Positions 17,611 to 27,836 of a DNA stretch of 64,000 nt are shown here, one piece after another (within the stretch, counting starts at the first letter, position 1; each line of letters opens with the position of its first letter). This stretch comes from Staphylococcus gallinarum (GTDB taxonomy: Bacteria; Bacillota; Bacilli; Staphylococcales; Staphylococcaceae), in NCBI RefSeq assembly GCF_000875895.1, contig NZ_JXCF01000007.1, forward strand, positions 310,001 to 374,000, written 5' to 3'. Below the pieces are notes generated by a model, which was not told the origin of the DNA, searched no databases, and saw nothing but the letters and a program-made list of their open reading frames with translations. Both the position numbers and the translations under genes were made by a program.

Positions 17611-18441
17611 GTGACTGAAACATGGAATTTTATCAATACGGGAAGTAATGATCCATTTTATAATATGGCTTTAGATGAGGCGTTACTTAATTTTGTTTCA
17701 AGAGGAGAAATTGATCCAGTAATTCGTTTTTATACTTGGAATCCTGCAACGTTATCGGTGGGTTATTTTCAACGATTAACTAAAGAAATAGACATAGACA
17801 AAGTAAAAGAAAAAGGTTACGGCATGGTTCGCCGTCAAACTGGTGGTAGAGGTGTATTACATGATAAAGAGTTAACTTATAGTGTAATAGTTCCTGAATC
17901 GCATCCTGAAATGCCTTCAACAATAACTGAAGCTTACCGAGTTATTTCTGAAGGTTTATTACAAGGGTATAAAGAATTAGGTTTAGATGCTTATTTTGCT
18001 ATCCCTCGTTCAAAAGAAGAGCGAGATAAATTAAAGCAACCTAGAAGTGCAGTTTGCTTTGATGCACCGAGTTGGTATGAACTTGTAGTAGAAGGACGGA
18101 AAATTGCTGGAAGCGCACAAGTTAGACAAAAAGGGGTTATTCTCCAACACGGTTCATTGCTTCAAGATGTTGATGTGGATGACTTGTTTGATATGTTTAT
18201 ATTTAAAAACGAGCGTTTAAAAGAAAAAATGAAGAAAGCTTTTCTAGATAAAGCTGTTGCTCTAAATGATATTTCTGATAAGAAAATCACTATAGCAGAA
18301 ATGGAAGTAGCCTTTGAAAAAGGATTTAAAAAAGGTTTAAATGTTGATTTCAAACCTTTAACACTAACTGAAGCTCAACAAGCAGAAGTGAATGAATTAA
18401 TAGAAAAATATAAATCAGACGATTGGAATTATCGAAAATAA
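17611..18441 (+). CDS. lipM: Octanoyl-[acyl-carrier-protein]:protein N-octanoyltransferase LipM
   Basis: The 276-residue member of the biotin/lipoate ligase fold has the LipM arrangement: [20 protein letters not shown], acyl-enzyme Cys at C149 in SAVCFDAPS, and catalytic Lys at K164 in [12 protein letters not shown]. It transfers octanoate from ACP to GcvH, the first step of lipoate assembly. This fits its place near the glycine cleavage genes, and the product is needed by the Bkd E2 at 34475. GTG 17611 follows ATAGGAG by nine bases. A lipoate ligase LplA would lack this Cys. Confidence 0.92.
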   Translation: MTETWNFINTGSNDPFYNMALDEALLNFVSRGEIDPVIRFYTWNPATLSVGYFQRLTKEIDIDKVKEKGYGMVRRQTGGRGVLHDKELTYSVIVPESHPEMPSTITEAYRVISEGLLQGYKELGLDAYFAIPRSKEERDKLKQPRSAVCFDAPSWYELVVEGRKIAGSAQVRQKGVILQHGSLLQDVDVDDLFDMFIFKNERLKEKMKKAFLDKAVALNDISDKKITIAEMEVAFEKGFKKGLNVDFKPLTLTEAQQAEVNELIEKYKSDDWNYRK

Positions 18442-18474
18442 TAAAAGTAGTTAATACAAACTGCTTATGAAAAT

Positions 18475-18510
18475 AGGGCTAATCTACTTTTGTAGATTAG
18501 CCCTGATTCT
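18475..18510 (+). terminator. Stem-loop after lipM
   Basis: AGGGCTAATCTAC and GTAGATTAGCCCT form a perfect 13-base-pair stem with a TTTT loop, 33 bases after the lipM stop. The T tract after it is interrupted, so termination may be partial. Confidence 0.78.
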
Positions 18511-18656
18511 ATTTGTAGAATTTAATTCGTTTAGAACAACAATTAATGATTATCCTATTTCTCAGTAAGTATTGTCTATTGTTATATTCTATATAGTTAT
18601 GTTTCGTATACATACAAATAAATCGTTTACTTAGAAATTGCCATTGTTATAAAAAT

Positions 18657-18706
18657 AAGGTGCCTCGTATAAAATAATTGTTACATCACTTTACACGGGG
18701 CACCTT
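18657..18706. terminator. Long stem between convergent genes
   Basis: AAGGTGCCTCGTATAAA (18657-18673) pairs with TTTACACGGGGCACCTT (18690-18706), with one G-U and one mismatch and a 16-base loop. TTTTAA follows on the plus strand. On the minus strand the stem is followed by TATTTTTATAAC, so it may serve the minus-strand membrane-protein gene that ends at 18785. Confidence 0.7.
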
Positions 18707-18784
18707 TTAATTAATGTTACATGATATTATCAAATAAACCTTTAATTTTAATATACTATATTTCTAGTTTAGGAATTAACTCGA

Positions 18785-19003
18785 TTATTTCTTTCTATTA
18801 CGCTTTTTATATTTTCTTTGCGCTCGTTTATATTTCCTTTGATCCTCTGTTAAGAAAAAGAAATAATAAATAAGATATGCTATTCCAGCAAAAATTGCAA
18901 TGCTAACCAACATTTTAACAAAGCTGAATATAAATGCGTCTAAATTCAGTACTAAACCAATGATTGCAATTGCAATTACTATATAAAATAATGCTTGTTT
19001 CAA
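18785..19003 (-). CDS. Small two-helix membrane protein of unknown function
   Basis: A 72-residue protein with two hydrophobic helices (about residues 3-20 and 26-48) and a strongly basic tail (EDQRKYKRAQRKYKKRNRKK). Homologues of this type are widespread in staphylococci as hypothetical proteins. The start is TTG 19003, with GGGAG eight bases upstream. GTG codons at 19012 and 19027 would lengthen it by three or eight residues. It lies 27 bases from the stop of the lipoprotein gene on the same strand, so the two may be co-transcribed. No function is assigned. Confidence 0.75.
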   Translation of the reverse strand: MKQALFYIVIAIAIIGLVLNLDAFIFSFVKMLVSIAIFAGIAYLIYYFFFLTEDQRKYKRAQRKYKKRNRKK

Positions 19004-19030
19004 ATTGAACACTCCCAATAAATTCACTGC

Positions 19031-19612
19031 TTAACTACTTGTAATAGAAACAGAAGAAAGTAAATTTTGGCCTTTTACAATTTTCTTCTTGTCTTTAGTA
19101 GTATAACCTTCTCTAATTTCTGTCATCGCCTTACTTAAATCTTTATTTAAACGTTTAATATCTTTGTCTTTTGATTTATCTGAATCGCTCATGCTTTCCT
19201 TATCAATCTGTGTTGTATAATCACTATACGCACTATCAATTTGGTTATTTATATCCGTTAATTTAGATTCAATGTTCTTATTGCCTTTATTCTTTGTAAC
19301 ATCATCGTCAATTTGATTGTAATCATCGATACGTTTGGCAACATTTTTATAATATGTAGATGAGGCCTTTAAATTTGTTGCTTTTTTCTTATTTTCTTTA
19401 GCTTGTTTCATATTTTTCTTGTCTTTATTTAATGAAGCAATTTTTTGATTTTCTTTACTTATATTTTGCTTTAGCTCTTGAATATTGCTCTTCAATTTAT
19501 GGTTATCATCTCTTAGTTTGGTTGTTTTTTCTTCTAACGGTCCTAAGTTTTGACTGCCACAACCAGCCAATAAACATGTTGCACTTATGATTGCCACAAT
19601 TTTTTTCTTCAT
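19031..19612 (-). CDS. Putative lipoprotein with long coiled coil
   Basis: The 193-residue protein has a lipoprotein signal peptide (MKKKIVAIISATCLLAGCGS; lipobox LAGC, lipidated Cys at 18). The mature part is Lys-, Asn- and Asp-rich with a predicted helical coiled coil over about residues 29-75 (EKTTKLRDDNHKLKSN...). It would be anchored on the outer face of the membrane. TAGGAG precedes the start. I know no function; similar lipoproteins occur in the same position in other staphylococci. Confidence 0.85.
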   Translation of the reverse strand: MKKKIVAIISATCLLAGCGSQNLGPLEEKTTKLRDDNHKLKSNIQELKQNISKENQKIASLNKDKKNMKQAKENKKKATNLKASSTYYKNVAKRIDDYNQIDDDVTKNKGNKNIESKLTDINNQIDSAYSDYTTQIDKESMSDSDKSKDKDIKRLNKDLSKAMTEIREGYTTKDKKKIVKGQNLLSSVSITSS

Positions 19613-19716
19613 TCGTCTACTCCTAATTTAAAAACTATAAATTTGTATATTAATTATGCTATCATTTTAATGTATATAACGAAAATGTACAAATCAATTG
19701 ATGAGGGGGATTTTAA

Positions 19717-20775
19717 ATGTCAAGATTAACAAAACTTAATCAGTCACTTAAAGAAAAACATTTAGAAGCCGTAGTGATACTATCAGATTACAATAGACGC
19801 TATTTATCAGGCTTTACAGGGACAAGTGGTGCATTAATCATAACTGAATCCAAACAATTACTAATAACAGATTTTAGATATATTGAACAAGCTACTTCAC
19901 AAGCACCTGATTTCACAATCATTAAGCAACAAGGTGCATTAATTGACGAAGTGAAGCAACAATTAGAACAATTAAATGTTCAAAACGTTGGATTCGAAGG
20001 GGATTTAGTAAGCTATGATACATATTTACAATTAAGTAAATCATATATCAGCTTAATAAGTATTTCAGGATTAGTTGAGCAAATTCGTGAAGTTAAAGAC
20101 GAATCAGAAATTGCTATTATTCAAAAAGCTGCTGAAATAGTAGACCAGACATATGAATATGTTCTAGAAATAGCAAAAGCAGGTATGACCGAGCAAGAAC
20201 TTAAAGCTAAGTTAGAAAGTAAAATGTTATCATTGGGAGCAGAAGGTCCTTCCTTCGATACAATCGTAGCTTCTGGTTATAGAGGCGCATTACCTCATGG
20301 TGTAGCAAGTGAAAAAGTCATTGAACAAGGAGAATTAATCACTTTAGATTTTGGTGCATATTATCAAGGATATGCTTCTGATATTACTCGTACATTTGCG
20401 ATTGGTGAACCTGATCCAAAATTAAAGGAAATATATCAAATCGTGCTAGACGCTAACTTAAAAGCAGTAGCAGCAGCGAAACCTGGAATGAGTGGTAAAG
20501 CACTTGATGCGATTGCACGTGACTATATTACTGAACACGGTTATGGTGATGCCTTCGGTCATTCATTAGGTCATGGTATTGGTTTAGATGTTCATGAAGG
20601 CCCTAATTTATCAAGAAAATCTGAAAATGAATTAGTGCCTAATAACTGTGTTACAATAGAGCCAGGTATTTATATCGATGGATTAGGTGGCGTACGTATT
20701 GAAGATGACATTTTAATTACAGAAAATGGCTGTGAATACTTTACTAAATCCACAAAAAACCTTATTATTTTATAG
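19717..20775 (+). CDS. pepQ: Xaa-Pro peptidase (M24B aminopeptidase P/prolidase-like)
   Basis: The 352-residue metallopeptidase has an N-terminal creatinase-like domain (about 1-125) and a C-terminal pita-bread catalytic domain. Metal ligands are seen in LDFGAYYQGYASDITRTF (two Asp), GHSLGHGIGLDVHEGP (His), EPGIYIDG (Glu) and GVRIEDD (Glu). It cleaves Xaa-Pro bonds in peptides in the cytoplasm. It is located just before efp, as in other Firmicutes (YqhT in B. subtilis), which is suggestive because EF-P serves proline-rich translation. The start is preceded by GAGGGGG. Confidence 0.92.
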   Translation: MSRLTKLNQSLKEKHLEAVVILSDYNRRYLSGFTGTSGALIITESKQLLITDFRYIEQATSQAPDFTIIKQQGALIDEVKQQLEQLNVQNVGFEGDLVSYDTYLQLSKSYISLISISGLVEQIREVKDESEIAIIQKAAEIVDQTYEYVLEIAKAGMTEQELKAKLESKMLSLGAEGPSFDTIVASGYRGALPHGVASEKVIEQGELITLDFGAYYQGYASDITRTFAIGEPDPKLKEIYQIVLDANLKAVAAAKPGMSGKALDAIARDYITEHGYGDAFGHSLGHGIGLDVHEGPNLSRKSENELVPNNCVTIEPGIYIDGLGGVRIEDDILITENGCEYFTKSTKNLIIL

Positions 20776-20803
20776 AAGACCTTATAATTTAGGAGGAAAC
20801 TGA

Positions 20804-21361
20804 ATGATTTCGGTGAATGATTTTAAAACAGGCTTAACAATTTCAGTAGATAATGGTATTTGGAAAGTTATTGACTTCCAACATGTAAAACCAGGAAAAG
20901 GATCAGCATTCGTACGTTCTAAATTAAGAAATTTAAGAACTGGCGCAATTCAAGAGAAAACATTCAGAGCTGGTGAAAAAGTTGAACAAGCTATGATTGA
21001 AAACCGCCGCATGCAATACTTGTATGCTGATGGAGATTCACATGTATTTATGGATAACCAAACATTTGATCAAACTGAATTATCAGCAGATTACTTAGAA
21101 TATGAATTGAAATTCTTAAAAGCTAACATGGAAGTTCAAATTCAAAGTTATGAAGGCGAAACAATTGGTGTTGAATTACCAAAAACTGTTGAGCTGTTAG
21201 TAACAGAAACTGAACCAGGTATTAAAGGTGATACTGCAACAGGTGCTACTAAATCTGCTACTGTTGAAACAGGTTATACTTTAAACGTTCCTTTATTCGT
21301 TAATGAAGGAGATACACTTGTGATTAATACAGGTGATGGTAGTTATATCTCAAGAGCGTAA
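20804..21361 (+). CDS. efp: Translation elongation factor P
   Basis: The 185-residue, three-domain protein binds the ribosome and rescues stalling at consecutive prolines. The modified lysine position of bacillal EF-P is K32 in the loop KPGKGSAF. The C-terminal OB domain ends [23 protein letters not shown] lies at 20791-20796. It is 28 bases after pepQ, so the two probably form one transcript closed by the terminator at 21410. Confidence 0.97.
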   Translation: MISVNDFKTGLTISVDNGIWKVIDFQHVKPGKGSAFVRSKLRNLRTGAIQEKTFRAGEKVEQAMIENRRMQYLYADGDSHVFMDNQTFDQTELSADYLEYELKFLKANMEVQIQSYEGETIGVELPKTVELLVTETEPGIKGDTATGATKSATVETGYTLNVPLFVNEGDTLVINTGDGSYISRA

Positions 21362-21409
21362 TACGCCTTGCTAAATAGTTACACATTTGATTTCATAACG
21401 AATGTATTC

Positions 21410-21447
21410 AAACCTTTCCAATACATAATGTTTTGGAAAGGTTTTTG
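21410..21447 (+). terminator. Intrinsic terminator of pepQ-efp
   Basis: AAACCTTTCCAA pairs perfectly with TTGGAAAGGTTT around an 11-base loop, followed by TTG. It lies 48 bases after the efp stop. Confidence 0.87.
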
Positions 21448-21534
21448 ATGTTTAGATTAAATTAAAATCATCACTTCTATTCTTTTAAATTAGCTAGGCT
21501 ATAATTTTATTTTTTAACCATCATACATAATTAA

Positions 21535-21548
21535 CGTTAACGCTTACT
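21535..21548 (-). promoter_or_regulatory. cre-like/palindromic site upstream of accB
   Basis: The minus-strand reading AGTAAGCGTTAACG agrees with the catabolite-responsive element consensus at 12 of 14 positions. It overlaps the perfect palindrome TTAACGTTAA (21531-21540). It lies about 75 bases upstream of the predicted accB -35 box. Binding by CcpA is a guess. Confidence 0.3.
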
Positions 21549-21622
21549 TAATATAAACCCATAATGTTATAAATAGTGCGCTATGAATAATATTCTGTTT
21601 ATTATAGAAAGTATGTATATGC

Positions 21623-21651
21623 TTGAATTGAAGAAATCACTAAAGTAAAAT
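21623..21651 (+). promoter_or_regulatory. Predicted sigma-A promoter of accB-accC
   Basis: TTGAAT (21623-21628) and TAAAAT (21646-21651) are separated by 17 bases, about 40 bases before the accB start. Both boxes are close to the housekeeping consensus. The rest of the efp-accB gap shows nothing else. Confidence 0.5.
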
Positions 21652-21691
21652 AAAATAGGTAAATGATAACAATCTAAAGGAGTCAGTATTT

Positions 21692-22165
21692 ATGAATTTT
21701 AAAGAAATAAAAGAATTGATTGAAATACTTGATCAATCAAGTTTGACTGAAATTAATATCGAAGACAAAGGTAATGTCGTAAATTTAAAAAAAGAAAAAG
21801 AAACTGAAATTATAACTCCTCAAATAGGTCAACAACCTGTACAACAAGTGGCACCTCAACAAAGTGTGGCTGCTGCACCGACAGCAAATACTAATACTGA
21901 AGATGCAAGTGCAACATCATCAGATGACAATTTAAAAACAATTAATGCACCAATGGTTGGTACATTCTATAAATCTCCTTCACCAGAAGAAAGTGCATAT
22001 GTCCAAGTAGGTGATTCAGTTTCAAACGAAACTACTGTATGCATATTAGAAGCTATGAAATTATTCAATGAAATTCAAGCGGAAGTTTCTGGAGAAATTG
22101 CTGAAATACTAGTCGAAGACGGTCAAATGGTAGAGTATGGCCAACCGTTATTTAAGGTGAAATAA
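21692..22165 (+). CDS. accB: Biotin carboxyl carrier protein of acetyl-CoA carboxylase
   Basis: The 157-residue protein carries biotin for acetyl-CoA carboxylase, the first step of fatty acid synthesis. It has an N-terminal dimerisation segment, a Gln/Ala/Thr-rich flexible linker (about residues 45-85) and a C-terminal biotinyl domain with the biotinylated K123 in [17 protein letters not shown] precedes the start. Its stop and the accC start overlap (TAATG), so they are translated together. The carboxyltransferase genes accA/accD are not in this window. Confidence 0.96.
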   Translation: MNFKEIKELIEILDQSSLTEINIEDKGNVVNLKKEKETEIITPQIGQQPVQQVAPQQSVAAAPTANTNTEDASATSSDDNLKTINAPMVGTFYKSPSPEESAYVQVGDSVSNETTVCILEAMKLFNEIQAEVSGEIAEILVEDGQMVEYGQPLFKVK

Positions 22166-23523
22166 TGAATAAGATTTTAATAGCAAATAGAGGAGAAATT
22201 GCAGTAAGAATCATTCGTGCTTGTCATGACTTAGGATTACAAACTGTGGCTATATATTCTGAAGGAGATAAAGACGCATTACATACTCAAATTGCTGATG
22301 AAGCATATTGCGTTGGGCCAACACAATCTAAAGATTCTTATTTAAATATTCCTAACATACTATCAATTGCAACATCTACAGGTTGTGATGCAATACATCC
22401 TGGTTATGGCTTTTTAGCTGAAAATGGTGACTTTGCTGAATTATGTGAAGCTTGTCAATTGAAATTTATTGGACCAAGCTATGAGTCTATTCAAAAAATG
22501 GGTATAAAAGACGTGGCGAAAGAAGAAATGAAACGTGCTGATGTACCGGTTGTTCCTGGTAGTGAAGGTTTAGTAGAAAATATTAAAGACGCTAAATCAA
22601 TTGCAAACAAAATTGGATACCCTGTAATCATTAAAGCGACTGCCGGTGGTGGCGGTAAAGGCATTCGAGTTGCTCGTGATGAAAAAGAGTTAGAAACTGG
22701 CTTCAAAATGACTCAACAAGAGGCAGAGACTGCATTTGGTAACGGCGGACTATATTTAGAAAAGTTCATTGAAAACTTTAGACATATTGAGATTCAAGTC
22801 GTAGGTGATAGCTTTGGTAATGTCGTTCATCTTGGTGAAAGAGACTGTACAATCCAACGTAGAATGCAAAAATTAGTAGAAGAAGCACCATCTCCAATCT
22901 TATCCGATGAACAGAGAAAAGAAATGGGTAACGCAGCTGTAAGAGCTGCTAAGGCAGTTAAATATGAAAATGCCGGTACAATAGAATTTATCTATGATTT
23001 AAATACAAATGATTTCTATTTTATGGAAATGAACACACGTATTCAAGTTGAACACCCTGTTACTGAGATGGTTACAGGTGTAGATTTAGTTAAACTCCAA
23101 CTTAAAATAGCGATGGGCGAACCATTACCGTTTAAACAAAAAGATATTAAGATAAATGGGCACGCTATAGAATTTAGAATCAATGCAGAAAACCCTTATA
23201 AAAACTTTATGCCATCACCAGGGAAAATCACTCAATATTTAGCACCAGGTGGATTCGGAGTAAGAATTGAATCTGCATGTTATACTAATTATACAATTCC
23301 TCCATATTATGATTCGATGGTCGCTAAGCTTATTGTGCACGAACCCACTAGAGATGAAGCAATTATGGCAGGTTTACGTTCATTAGGAGAATTCCTAGTA
23401 TTAGGGATAGATACAACAATTCCATTCCATATACGCCTATTAAATAATGATATCTTTAGAAGTGGAGAATTTAATACTAAGTTTTTAGAAACTTATAATA
23501 TTATGGATGAAGAAATTGAATAA
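22165..23523 (+). CDS. accC: Biotin carboxylase subunit of acetyl-CoA carboxylase
   Basis: The 452-residue ATP-grasp enzyme carboxylates biotin on AccB using bicarbonate and ATP. Features are the N-terminal [18 protein letters not shown], the glycine-rich ATP loop [14 protein letters not shown] (about residues 155-170), [14 protein letters not shown] and the catalytic [16 protein letters not shown]. It is coupled to accB and followed 16 bases later by an Asp23-family gene, the same order as in B. subtilis (accB-accC-yqhY). Confidence 0.97.
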   Translation: MNKILIANRGEIAVRIIRACHDLGLQTVAIYSEGDKDALHTQIADEAYCVGPTQSKDSYLNIPNILSIATSTGCDAIHPGYGFLAENGDFAELCEACQLKFIGPSYESIQKMGIKDVAKEEMKRADVPVVPGSEGLVENIKDAKSIANKIGYPVIIKATAGGGGKGIRVARDEKELETGFKMTQQEAETAFGNGGLYLEKFIENFRHIEIQVVGDSFGNVVHLGERDCTIQRRMQKLVEEAPSPILSDEQRKEMGNAAVRAAKAVKYENAGTIEFIYDLNTNDFYFMEMNTRIQVEHPVTEMVTGVDLVKLQLKIAMGEPLPFKQKDIKINGHAIEFRINAENPYKNFMPSPGKITQYLAPGGFGVRIESACYTNYTIPPYYDSMVAKLIVHEPTRDEAIMAGLRSLGEFLVLGIDTTIPFHIRLLNNDIFRSGEFNTKFLETYNIMDEEIE

Positions 23524-23539
23524 TTAGGAGGTATGTGAC

Positions 23540-23902
23540 ATGGTAAAGGTAACAGAAACATCACATTCCAACTTGGGTAGAATAGAAATTGCGCCAGAAG
23601 TATTAACTGTTATAGCAAGTATCGCTACATCCGAAGTGAAAGGGATTCGTGGACACTTTAAAGAATTGAAACAAACTAATATTGAACAAGTGAGTAAAAA
23701 GCAACTGCATAAAGGGATAAAAGTAGATGCTAGAGAAGACGGTATATTTATTGATGTATACTGTGCCTTAAGTTATGGAGTGAATATTTCAGAAACAGCT
23801 CGCCATATCCAACAAGCGATCTTCAACTCATTAACAACGATGACAACGATTGAACCAAGTCAAATCAATGTTCATATTACAAATATCGAACCCGAAAATT
23901 AA
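23540..23902 (+). CDS. Asp23/Gls24 family envelope stress response protein (YqhY-like)
   Basis: The 120-residue protein contains the Asp23 domain (LGRIEIAPEVLTVIASIATSEVKGIRG; INVHITNIEP at the end). In B. subtilis the orthologous yqhY is co-transcribed with accBC and influences acetyl-CoA carboxylase activity; a similar role here is an inference from the shared operon. It is not Asp23 itself, which lies in another staphylococcal operon. TTAGGAGG precedes the start. No membrane segment is present. Confidence 0.9.
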   Translation: MVKVTETSHSNLGRIEIAPEVLTVIASIATSEVKGIRGHFKELKQTNIEQVSKKQLHKGIKVDAREDGIFIDVYCALSYGVNISETARHIQQAIFNSLTTMTTIEPSQINVHITNIEPEN

Positions 23903-23940
23903 AATTTAATAAAACAAGAGCACAGTTAATCTCAATAGTT

Positions 23941-23993
23941 AAATTAGCGGAATGTATGATGTTCAAATTAGTATACATACTTTCTGCTAATTT
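23941..23993. repeat. Inverted repeat between the acc operon and nusB
   Basis: AAATTAGCGGAA (23941-23952) pairs with TTCTGCTAATTT (23982-23993; one G-U). An inner pair, ATGTAT and ATACAT (23952-23957, 23973-23978), continues the stem. The T tract is weak, so it may be a leaky terminator or RNA-processing stem. Confidence 0.6.
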
Positions 23994-24026
23994 ATATTAA
24001 GAAAATGATGCTTGAAGGAGTTTAAA

Positions 24027-24413
24027 ATGAGTCGAAAAGAATCAAGAACACAAGCCTTTCAAACTCTATTTCAACTTGAAATGATGAATACTGATTTATC
24101 TATTGATGAGGCAATCAGTTTTATCAAAGATGATAATCCCGATTTAGAATTTGAATTTATAAATTGGTTAGTTTCAGGTGTGAAAGATCACGAAAGTGTA
24201 TTGGACCAACAGATACAACCGCATTTAAAAGATTGGAAATTAGAAAGATTACTTAAAACAGACAGAATTATTTTAAGAATGGCTACATTTGAACTATCTA
24301 ACAGTTCAACACCAAAGAAAGTTATCATCAATGAAGCGGTCGAACTAGCGAAACAATTTAGTGATGATGAACATTATAAATTTATTAATGGTGTATTGAG
24401 CAATATTGAATAA
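24027..24413 (+). CDS. nusB: Transcription antitermination factor NusB
   Basis: The 128-residue all-helical protein works with NusE (S10) at boxA sites in rRNA antitermination. The start segment [18 protein letters not shown] and the C-terminal [31 protein letters not shown] are the typical NusB signature. ATG 24027 follows AAGGAG (24015-24020); the longer reading from 24012 overlaps that site. It begins a run of closely packed genes (nusB-xseA-xseB-ispA). Confidence 0.95.
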   Translation: MSRKESRTQAFQTLFQLEMMNTDLSIDEAISFIKDDNPDLEFEFINWLVSGVKDHESVLDQQIQPHLKDWKLERLLKTDRIILRMATFELSNSSTPKKVIINEAVELAKQFSDDEHYKFINGVLSNIE

Positions 24414-24427
24414 AATGAGTGATATAA

Positions 24428-25765
24428 ATGGCTGAATATTTAAGTATTACTGCGTTGACTAAGTATATCAAGTATAAATTTGATCAAGATCCTCACCTAC
24501 AATCTGTGTTAATTAAAGGAGAGTTATCAAACTTTAAAAAACATAGTAGTGGGCACCTTTACTTTAATGTTAAAGATAACAATAGTTTAATTAATGCAAT
24601 GATGTTTAAAGGGAATGCATCAAAGCTCGATTTTGAACCGAAAGAGGGCGACGAAGTATTAATAGAAGCTAGGGTTTCCGTTTTTGAAAAGCGAGGAAAT
24701 TATCAAATTTATGTAAATAAAATGCAATTAGATGGTGTAGGTAACCTATATCAAAAATTAGAACAATTAAAGGAAAAACTTACTAAAGAAGGCTTTTTTA
24801 ATCAAGAATATAAAAAGCCCATTCCAAAATATCCTAAGAAAATTGCAGTTCTGACTGCTGGTACAGGCGCTGCAATCAGAGATATTCACAGTACGATCAA
24901 TAGTCGCTATCCGTTAGTTGAACAGATACAATTAAATACATTAGTTCAAGGTGCACAAGCAGAAAAGGACATCATAGATAAAATTCAACAAGCGGACCAA
25001 TTGGGTGTGGATACGATTATCATTGGCCGTGGTGGAGGATCAATCGAAGACTTATGGAATTTTAATGAAGAAACGGTAGTTAAAGCAATTTTTGATTGTC
25101 AGACACCAATTATTTCAGCTGTTGGTCATGAAACTGATTTTACACTGAGTGATTTTGTAGCGGATGTTAGAGCTGCTACACCTACACAAGCGGCAGTGAT
25201 TGCTACACCTGATCAATTTGAATTACGTCAGTACTTAACACAAACAAAGCTTTCACTCACACGATATATTAAACAACATATTCAACAACAGCAAAAATAT
25301 TTGGATCATGTTTCATCTTATTATAAATTTAAAACACCAACATTATTGTATGATCAACAAATCCAAAAACGTGATGAGCTTGAAAGACAACTGAATTTAA
25401 TTATTGATTTAAAACTAAAGCGTGAATCTCAATCACTACAGTTATTAGCTAATCGACTTAATTTAAAAAATTTCAAACAACATATTACAAGTGAGCAACA
25501 AAAGCTGAGTCAACAACATGATAAATTAAATAAACAAATTAATGCGCTACTTACGACATTCAAGAATGATTTAGGTAGAAAGTTAGAAAGCTTAAACAAT
25601 TTAAGTCCGACAAACACGATGTTACGCGGTTATACAATTGTTAATAAAGATGATAGTGTTATCACCAGCACACAAGATTTATCTGCTGGTGATAATATTG
25701 AATTAACTATGAAAGATGGCGTAGTGGACGCACAAGTTAAGAAAGTTAGGTGTAAAGATGAGTAA
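24428..25765 (+). CDS. xseA: Exodeoxyribonuclease VII large subunit
   Basis: The 445-residue catalytic subunit of exonuclease VII, which degrades single-stranded DNA to short oligonucleotides. It has an N-terminal OB fold ([33 protein letters not shown]...[11 protein letters not shown]), the catalytic middle domain ([44 protein letters not shown]) and a long helical region that binds XseB. It overlaps xseB by eight bases, which fits a fixed subunit ratio. The ribosome-binding site is weak. Confidence 0.96.
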   Translation: MAEYLSITALTKYIKYKFDQDPHLQSVLIKGELSNFKKHSSGHLYFNVKDNNSLINAMMFKGNASKLDFEPKEGDEVLIEARVSVFEKRGNYQIYVNKMQLDGVGNLYQKLEQLKEKLTKEGFFNQEYKKPIPKYPKKIAVLTAGTGAAIRDIHSTINSRYPLVEQIQLNTLVQGAQAEKDIIDKIQQADQLGVDTIIIGRGGGSIEDLWNFNEETVVKAIFDCQTPIISAVGHETDFTLSDFVADVRAATPTQAAVIATPDQFELRQYLTQTKLSLTRYIKQHIQQQQKYLDHVSSYYKFKTPTLLYDQQIQKRDELERQLNLIIDLKLKRESQSLQLLANRLNLKNFKQHITSEQQKLSQQHDKLNKQINALLTTFKNDLGRKLESLNNLSPTNTMLRGYTIVNKDDSVITSTQDLSAGDNIELTMKDGVVDAQVKKVRCKDE

Positions 25766-25988
25766 TGAAAATAATCAAAGTTTTGAAGATATGATGACTG
25801 AATTAGAAGGCATCGTGCAAAAGCTTGATAATGAAAATGTTTCTTTGGAAGATTCTTTAAGTTTATATCAAAGAGGTATGACATTATCTGCTAAATGTGA
25901 TGAAACATTGAAAAATGCTGAACAAAAAGTAAATGATTTAATGTCTAACGAAAAGGATGTCGCTGAAAATGAATCCAAAGATGAATAA
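25758..25988 (+). CDS. xseB: Exodeoxyribonuclease VII small subunit
   Basis: The 76-residue helical hairpin protein has the family pattern [34 protein letters not shown]. Several copies coat the XseA stalk. Its coding sequence begins inside xseA and ends inside ispA (20-base overlap with the chosen ispA start). Confidence 0.95.
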   Translation: MSNENNQSFEDMMTELEGIVQKLDNENVSLEDSLSLYQRGMTLSAKCDETLKNAEQKVNDLMSNEKDVAENESKDE

Positions 25989-26847
25989 TTTACAACTTGA
26001 AATCAATCAATTACTCTCAGAATCAATTCCAAATTCTGCTCTTAACACTAACTTGGAAGAAAGTATGCTATATTCATTAAATGCTGGTGGCAAACGCATA
26101 AGACCGGTAGTGTTGTTATTAACTTTAGAAATGCTTAGTGGCGATTACGAGAAGGGTATATCATCAGCAATTGGTCTGGAAATGATTCATACATATTCTT
26201 TAATTCACGATGATCTTCCACCAATGGATAATGATGATTATCGTAGAGGAAAGCCTACAAATCATAAAGTATATGGTGAGTGGAAAGCAATATTATCTGG
26301 TGATGCGCTGTTAACCAAGGCTTTCGAGCTTATTTCAAATGATCAAGCTTTAACAGACTTAACAAAGATTAAATTAATTCAACGTCTTTCTAATGCTAGT
26401 GGTCATCTTGGAATGGTTGGTGGCCAAACTTTGGATATGCAAAGCGAAGGTACACCAGTTGATTTAGAAACCTTGGAACAGATTCATAATGCTAAAACGG
26501 GTGCATTACTTAAATTTGCAGTCATGGCAGCAGTCGATATCGCGAATCCAAGTTCGGATGTAGCTAATAATTTAGAACTTTATAGTGAACACTTAGGTTT
26601 AATGTTCCAAATTAAAGATGATTTGCTCGATATTTATGGTGATGAAACTAAATTAGGTAAAAAAGTAGGCAGTGATCTTGCTAACGATAAGAGTACATAT
26701 GTATCATTGTTAGGTAAAGAGGGTGCCGAAGAAAAATTAGCGTATCATACGCAAGCTGCTTATGATTGTTTAGCAAATTTACCCGATAATTATGATACAA
26801 CACAACTAGATGCCATAATAAAATTATTTAACGACAGAGAATCATAA
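25969..26847 (+). CDS. ispA: Polyprenyl (farnesyl) diphosphate synthase
   Basis: The 292-residue trans-prenyltransferase condenses IPP with DMAPP/GPP to farnesyl diphosphate for undecaprenyl carriers, menaquinone and staphyloxanthin-type products. The first Asp-rich motif is in [16 protein letters not shown] with the chain-length region before it; the second is [19 protein letters not shown] binds pyrophosphate. I chose ATG 25969, 11 bases after AAGGA; ATG 25957 lies on that site and would add four residues. It ends the nusB-xse-ispA group. Confidence 0.93.
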   Translation: MNPKMNNLQLEINQLLSESIPNSALNTNLEESMLYSLNAGGKRIRPVVLLLTLEMLSGDYEKGISSAIGLEMIHTYSLIHDDLPPMDNDDYRRGKPTNHKVYGEWKAILSGDALLTKAFELISNDQALTDLTKIKLIQRLSNASGHLGMVGGQTLDMQSEGTPVDLETLEQIHNAKTGALLKFAVMAAVDIANPSSDVANNLELYSEHLGLMFQIKDDLLDIYGDETKLGKKVGSDLANDKSTYVSLLGKEGAEEKLAYHTQAAYDCLANLPDNYDTTQLDAIIKLFNDRES

Positions 26848-27055
26848 TTATAAGCAATCACTCAAATTTACAATTGAAACAGTACCGCTTTGTGAATACA
26901 TTAGATTTATTAGGACATACAAAAATATTATCTTTCGTTATTATATTTGTATGTTATAACTGGAGCAAATTTAAAAATGGTATTGTCTAAATTCCAACAA
27001 GTCATTAACAATCAATTGAATTCGGTATGAGCGGGAACATATATTTATAAAGCAT
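26848..27055. other. Intergenic region after ispA with no recognised feature
   Basis: About 200 AT-rich bases before the terminator at 27056. No ORF with a ribosome-binding site and no convincing stem-loop is seen. Confidence 0.5.
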
Positions 27056-27100
27056 AAACGTCAACTTCTATTATCTCATAATTGAAGTTGACGTTTTCTT
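27056..27100 (+). terminator. Intrinsic terminator downstream of ispA
   Basis: AAACGTCAACTTC (27056-27068) and GAAGTTGACGTTT (27084-27096) form a perfect 13-base-pair stem, followed by TCTTT. It is some 200 bases after the ispA stop. The remaining sequence up to argR (27101-27363) is AT-rich and shows nothing I can name. Confidence 0.85.
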
Positions 27101-27363
27101 TATTTAATTCATTGACGCATATATTCTGATTTTGCATAAATAACTTATAAACAATTTTATAATTATTCATTATGAAAGTTTATTTCATTCTATCCAATTA
27201 CAATTAAATCAATCAAATTCATTTAATTACAATGATTATCTCGTCCAAATTTAGCGTGGTTATGGTGTTTAATTGGGTAAAATTACTAAATAACTTTAGT
27301 AGTCGTATTTCTATGCATGTGTTAAACTTGTTGTATAAATATTCGTTTACAGAGGTGTAAGTT

Positions 27364-27816
27364 ATGGCTAAAAAATCAGTAAGACATATTAAAATACGTG
27401 AAATCATATCTAATGAAAAAATAGAAACTCAAGATGAATTAGTAAGACGCTTGAATGAATACGAACTCAACGTTACTCAAGCGACAGTATCTAGAGATAT
27501 CAAAGAACTTCAACTTATTAAAGTCCCCACGCCAACAGGTCAATATGTTTATAGTTTGCCAAATGACAGAAAATATCACCCGTTAGAAAAGCTTGGCAGA
27601 TATTTAATGGATTCATTTGTGAATATTGACGGAACAGGTAATTTATTAGTGTTAAAAACATTACCGGGTAACGCCCAATCAATTGGTGCCATATTAGATC
27701 AAATTGACTGGGATGAAGTGTTAGGTACAATTTGTGGTGACGATACATGTTTAATTATATGTAGAGATGAAGAAGCTGGTGAAACAATCAAGACACGTAT
27801 CTTTAATTTACTATAA
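27364..27816 (+). CDS. argR: Arginine repressor ArgR/AhrC
   Basis: The 150-residue regulator has an N-terminal winged helix ([44 protein letters not shown]) and a C-terminal arginine-binding, hexamerisation domain ([36 protein letters not shown]). With arginine it controls arginine synthesis and breakdown genes. The location directly before recN is conserved in Firmicutes and marks it as the AhrC orthologue; staphylococci have further ArgR paralogues near other loci. AGAGGTG precedes the start. Confidence 0.94.
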   Translation: MAKKSVRHIKIREIISNEKIETQDELVRRLNEYELNVTQATVSRDIKELQLIKVPTPTGQYVYSLPNDRKYHPLEKLGRYLMDSFVNIDGTGNLLVLKTLPGNAQSIGAILDQIDWDEVLGTICGDDTCLIICRDEEAGETIKTRIFNLL

Positions 27817-27836
27817 TTTTAAGGAAGTGAGTAAAC

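Noticed and set aside
27219-27407. Minus-strand ORF of 62 codons across the argR start
   Set aside because: It overlaps argR on the opposite strand, lacks a ribosome-binding site and has the composition of AT-rich spacer.
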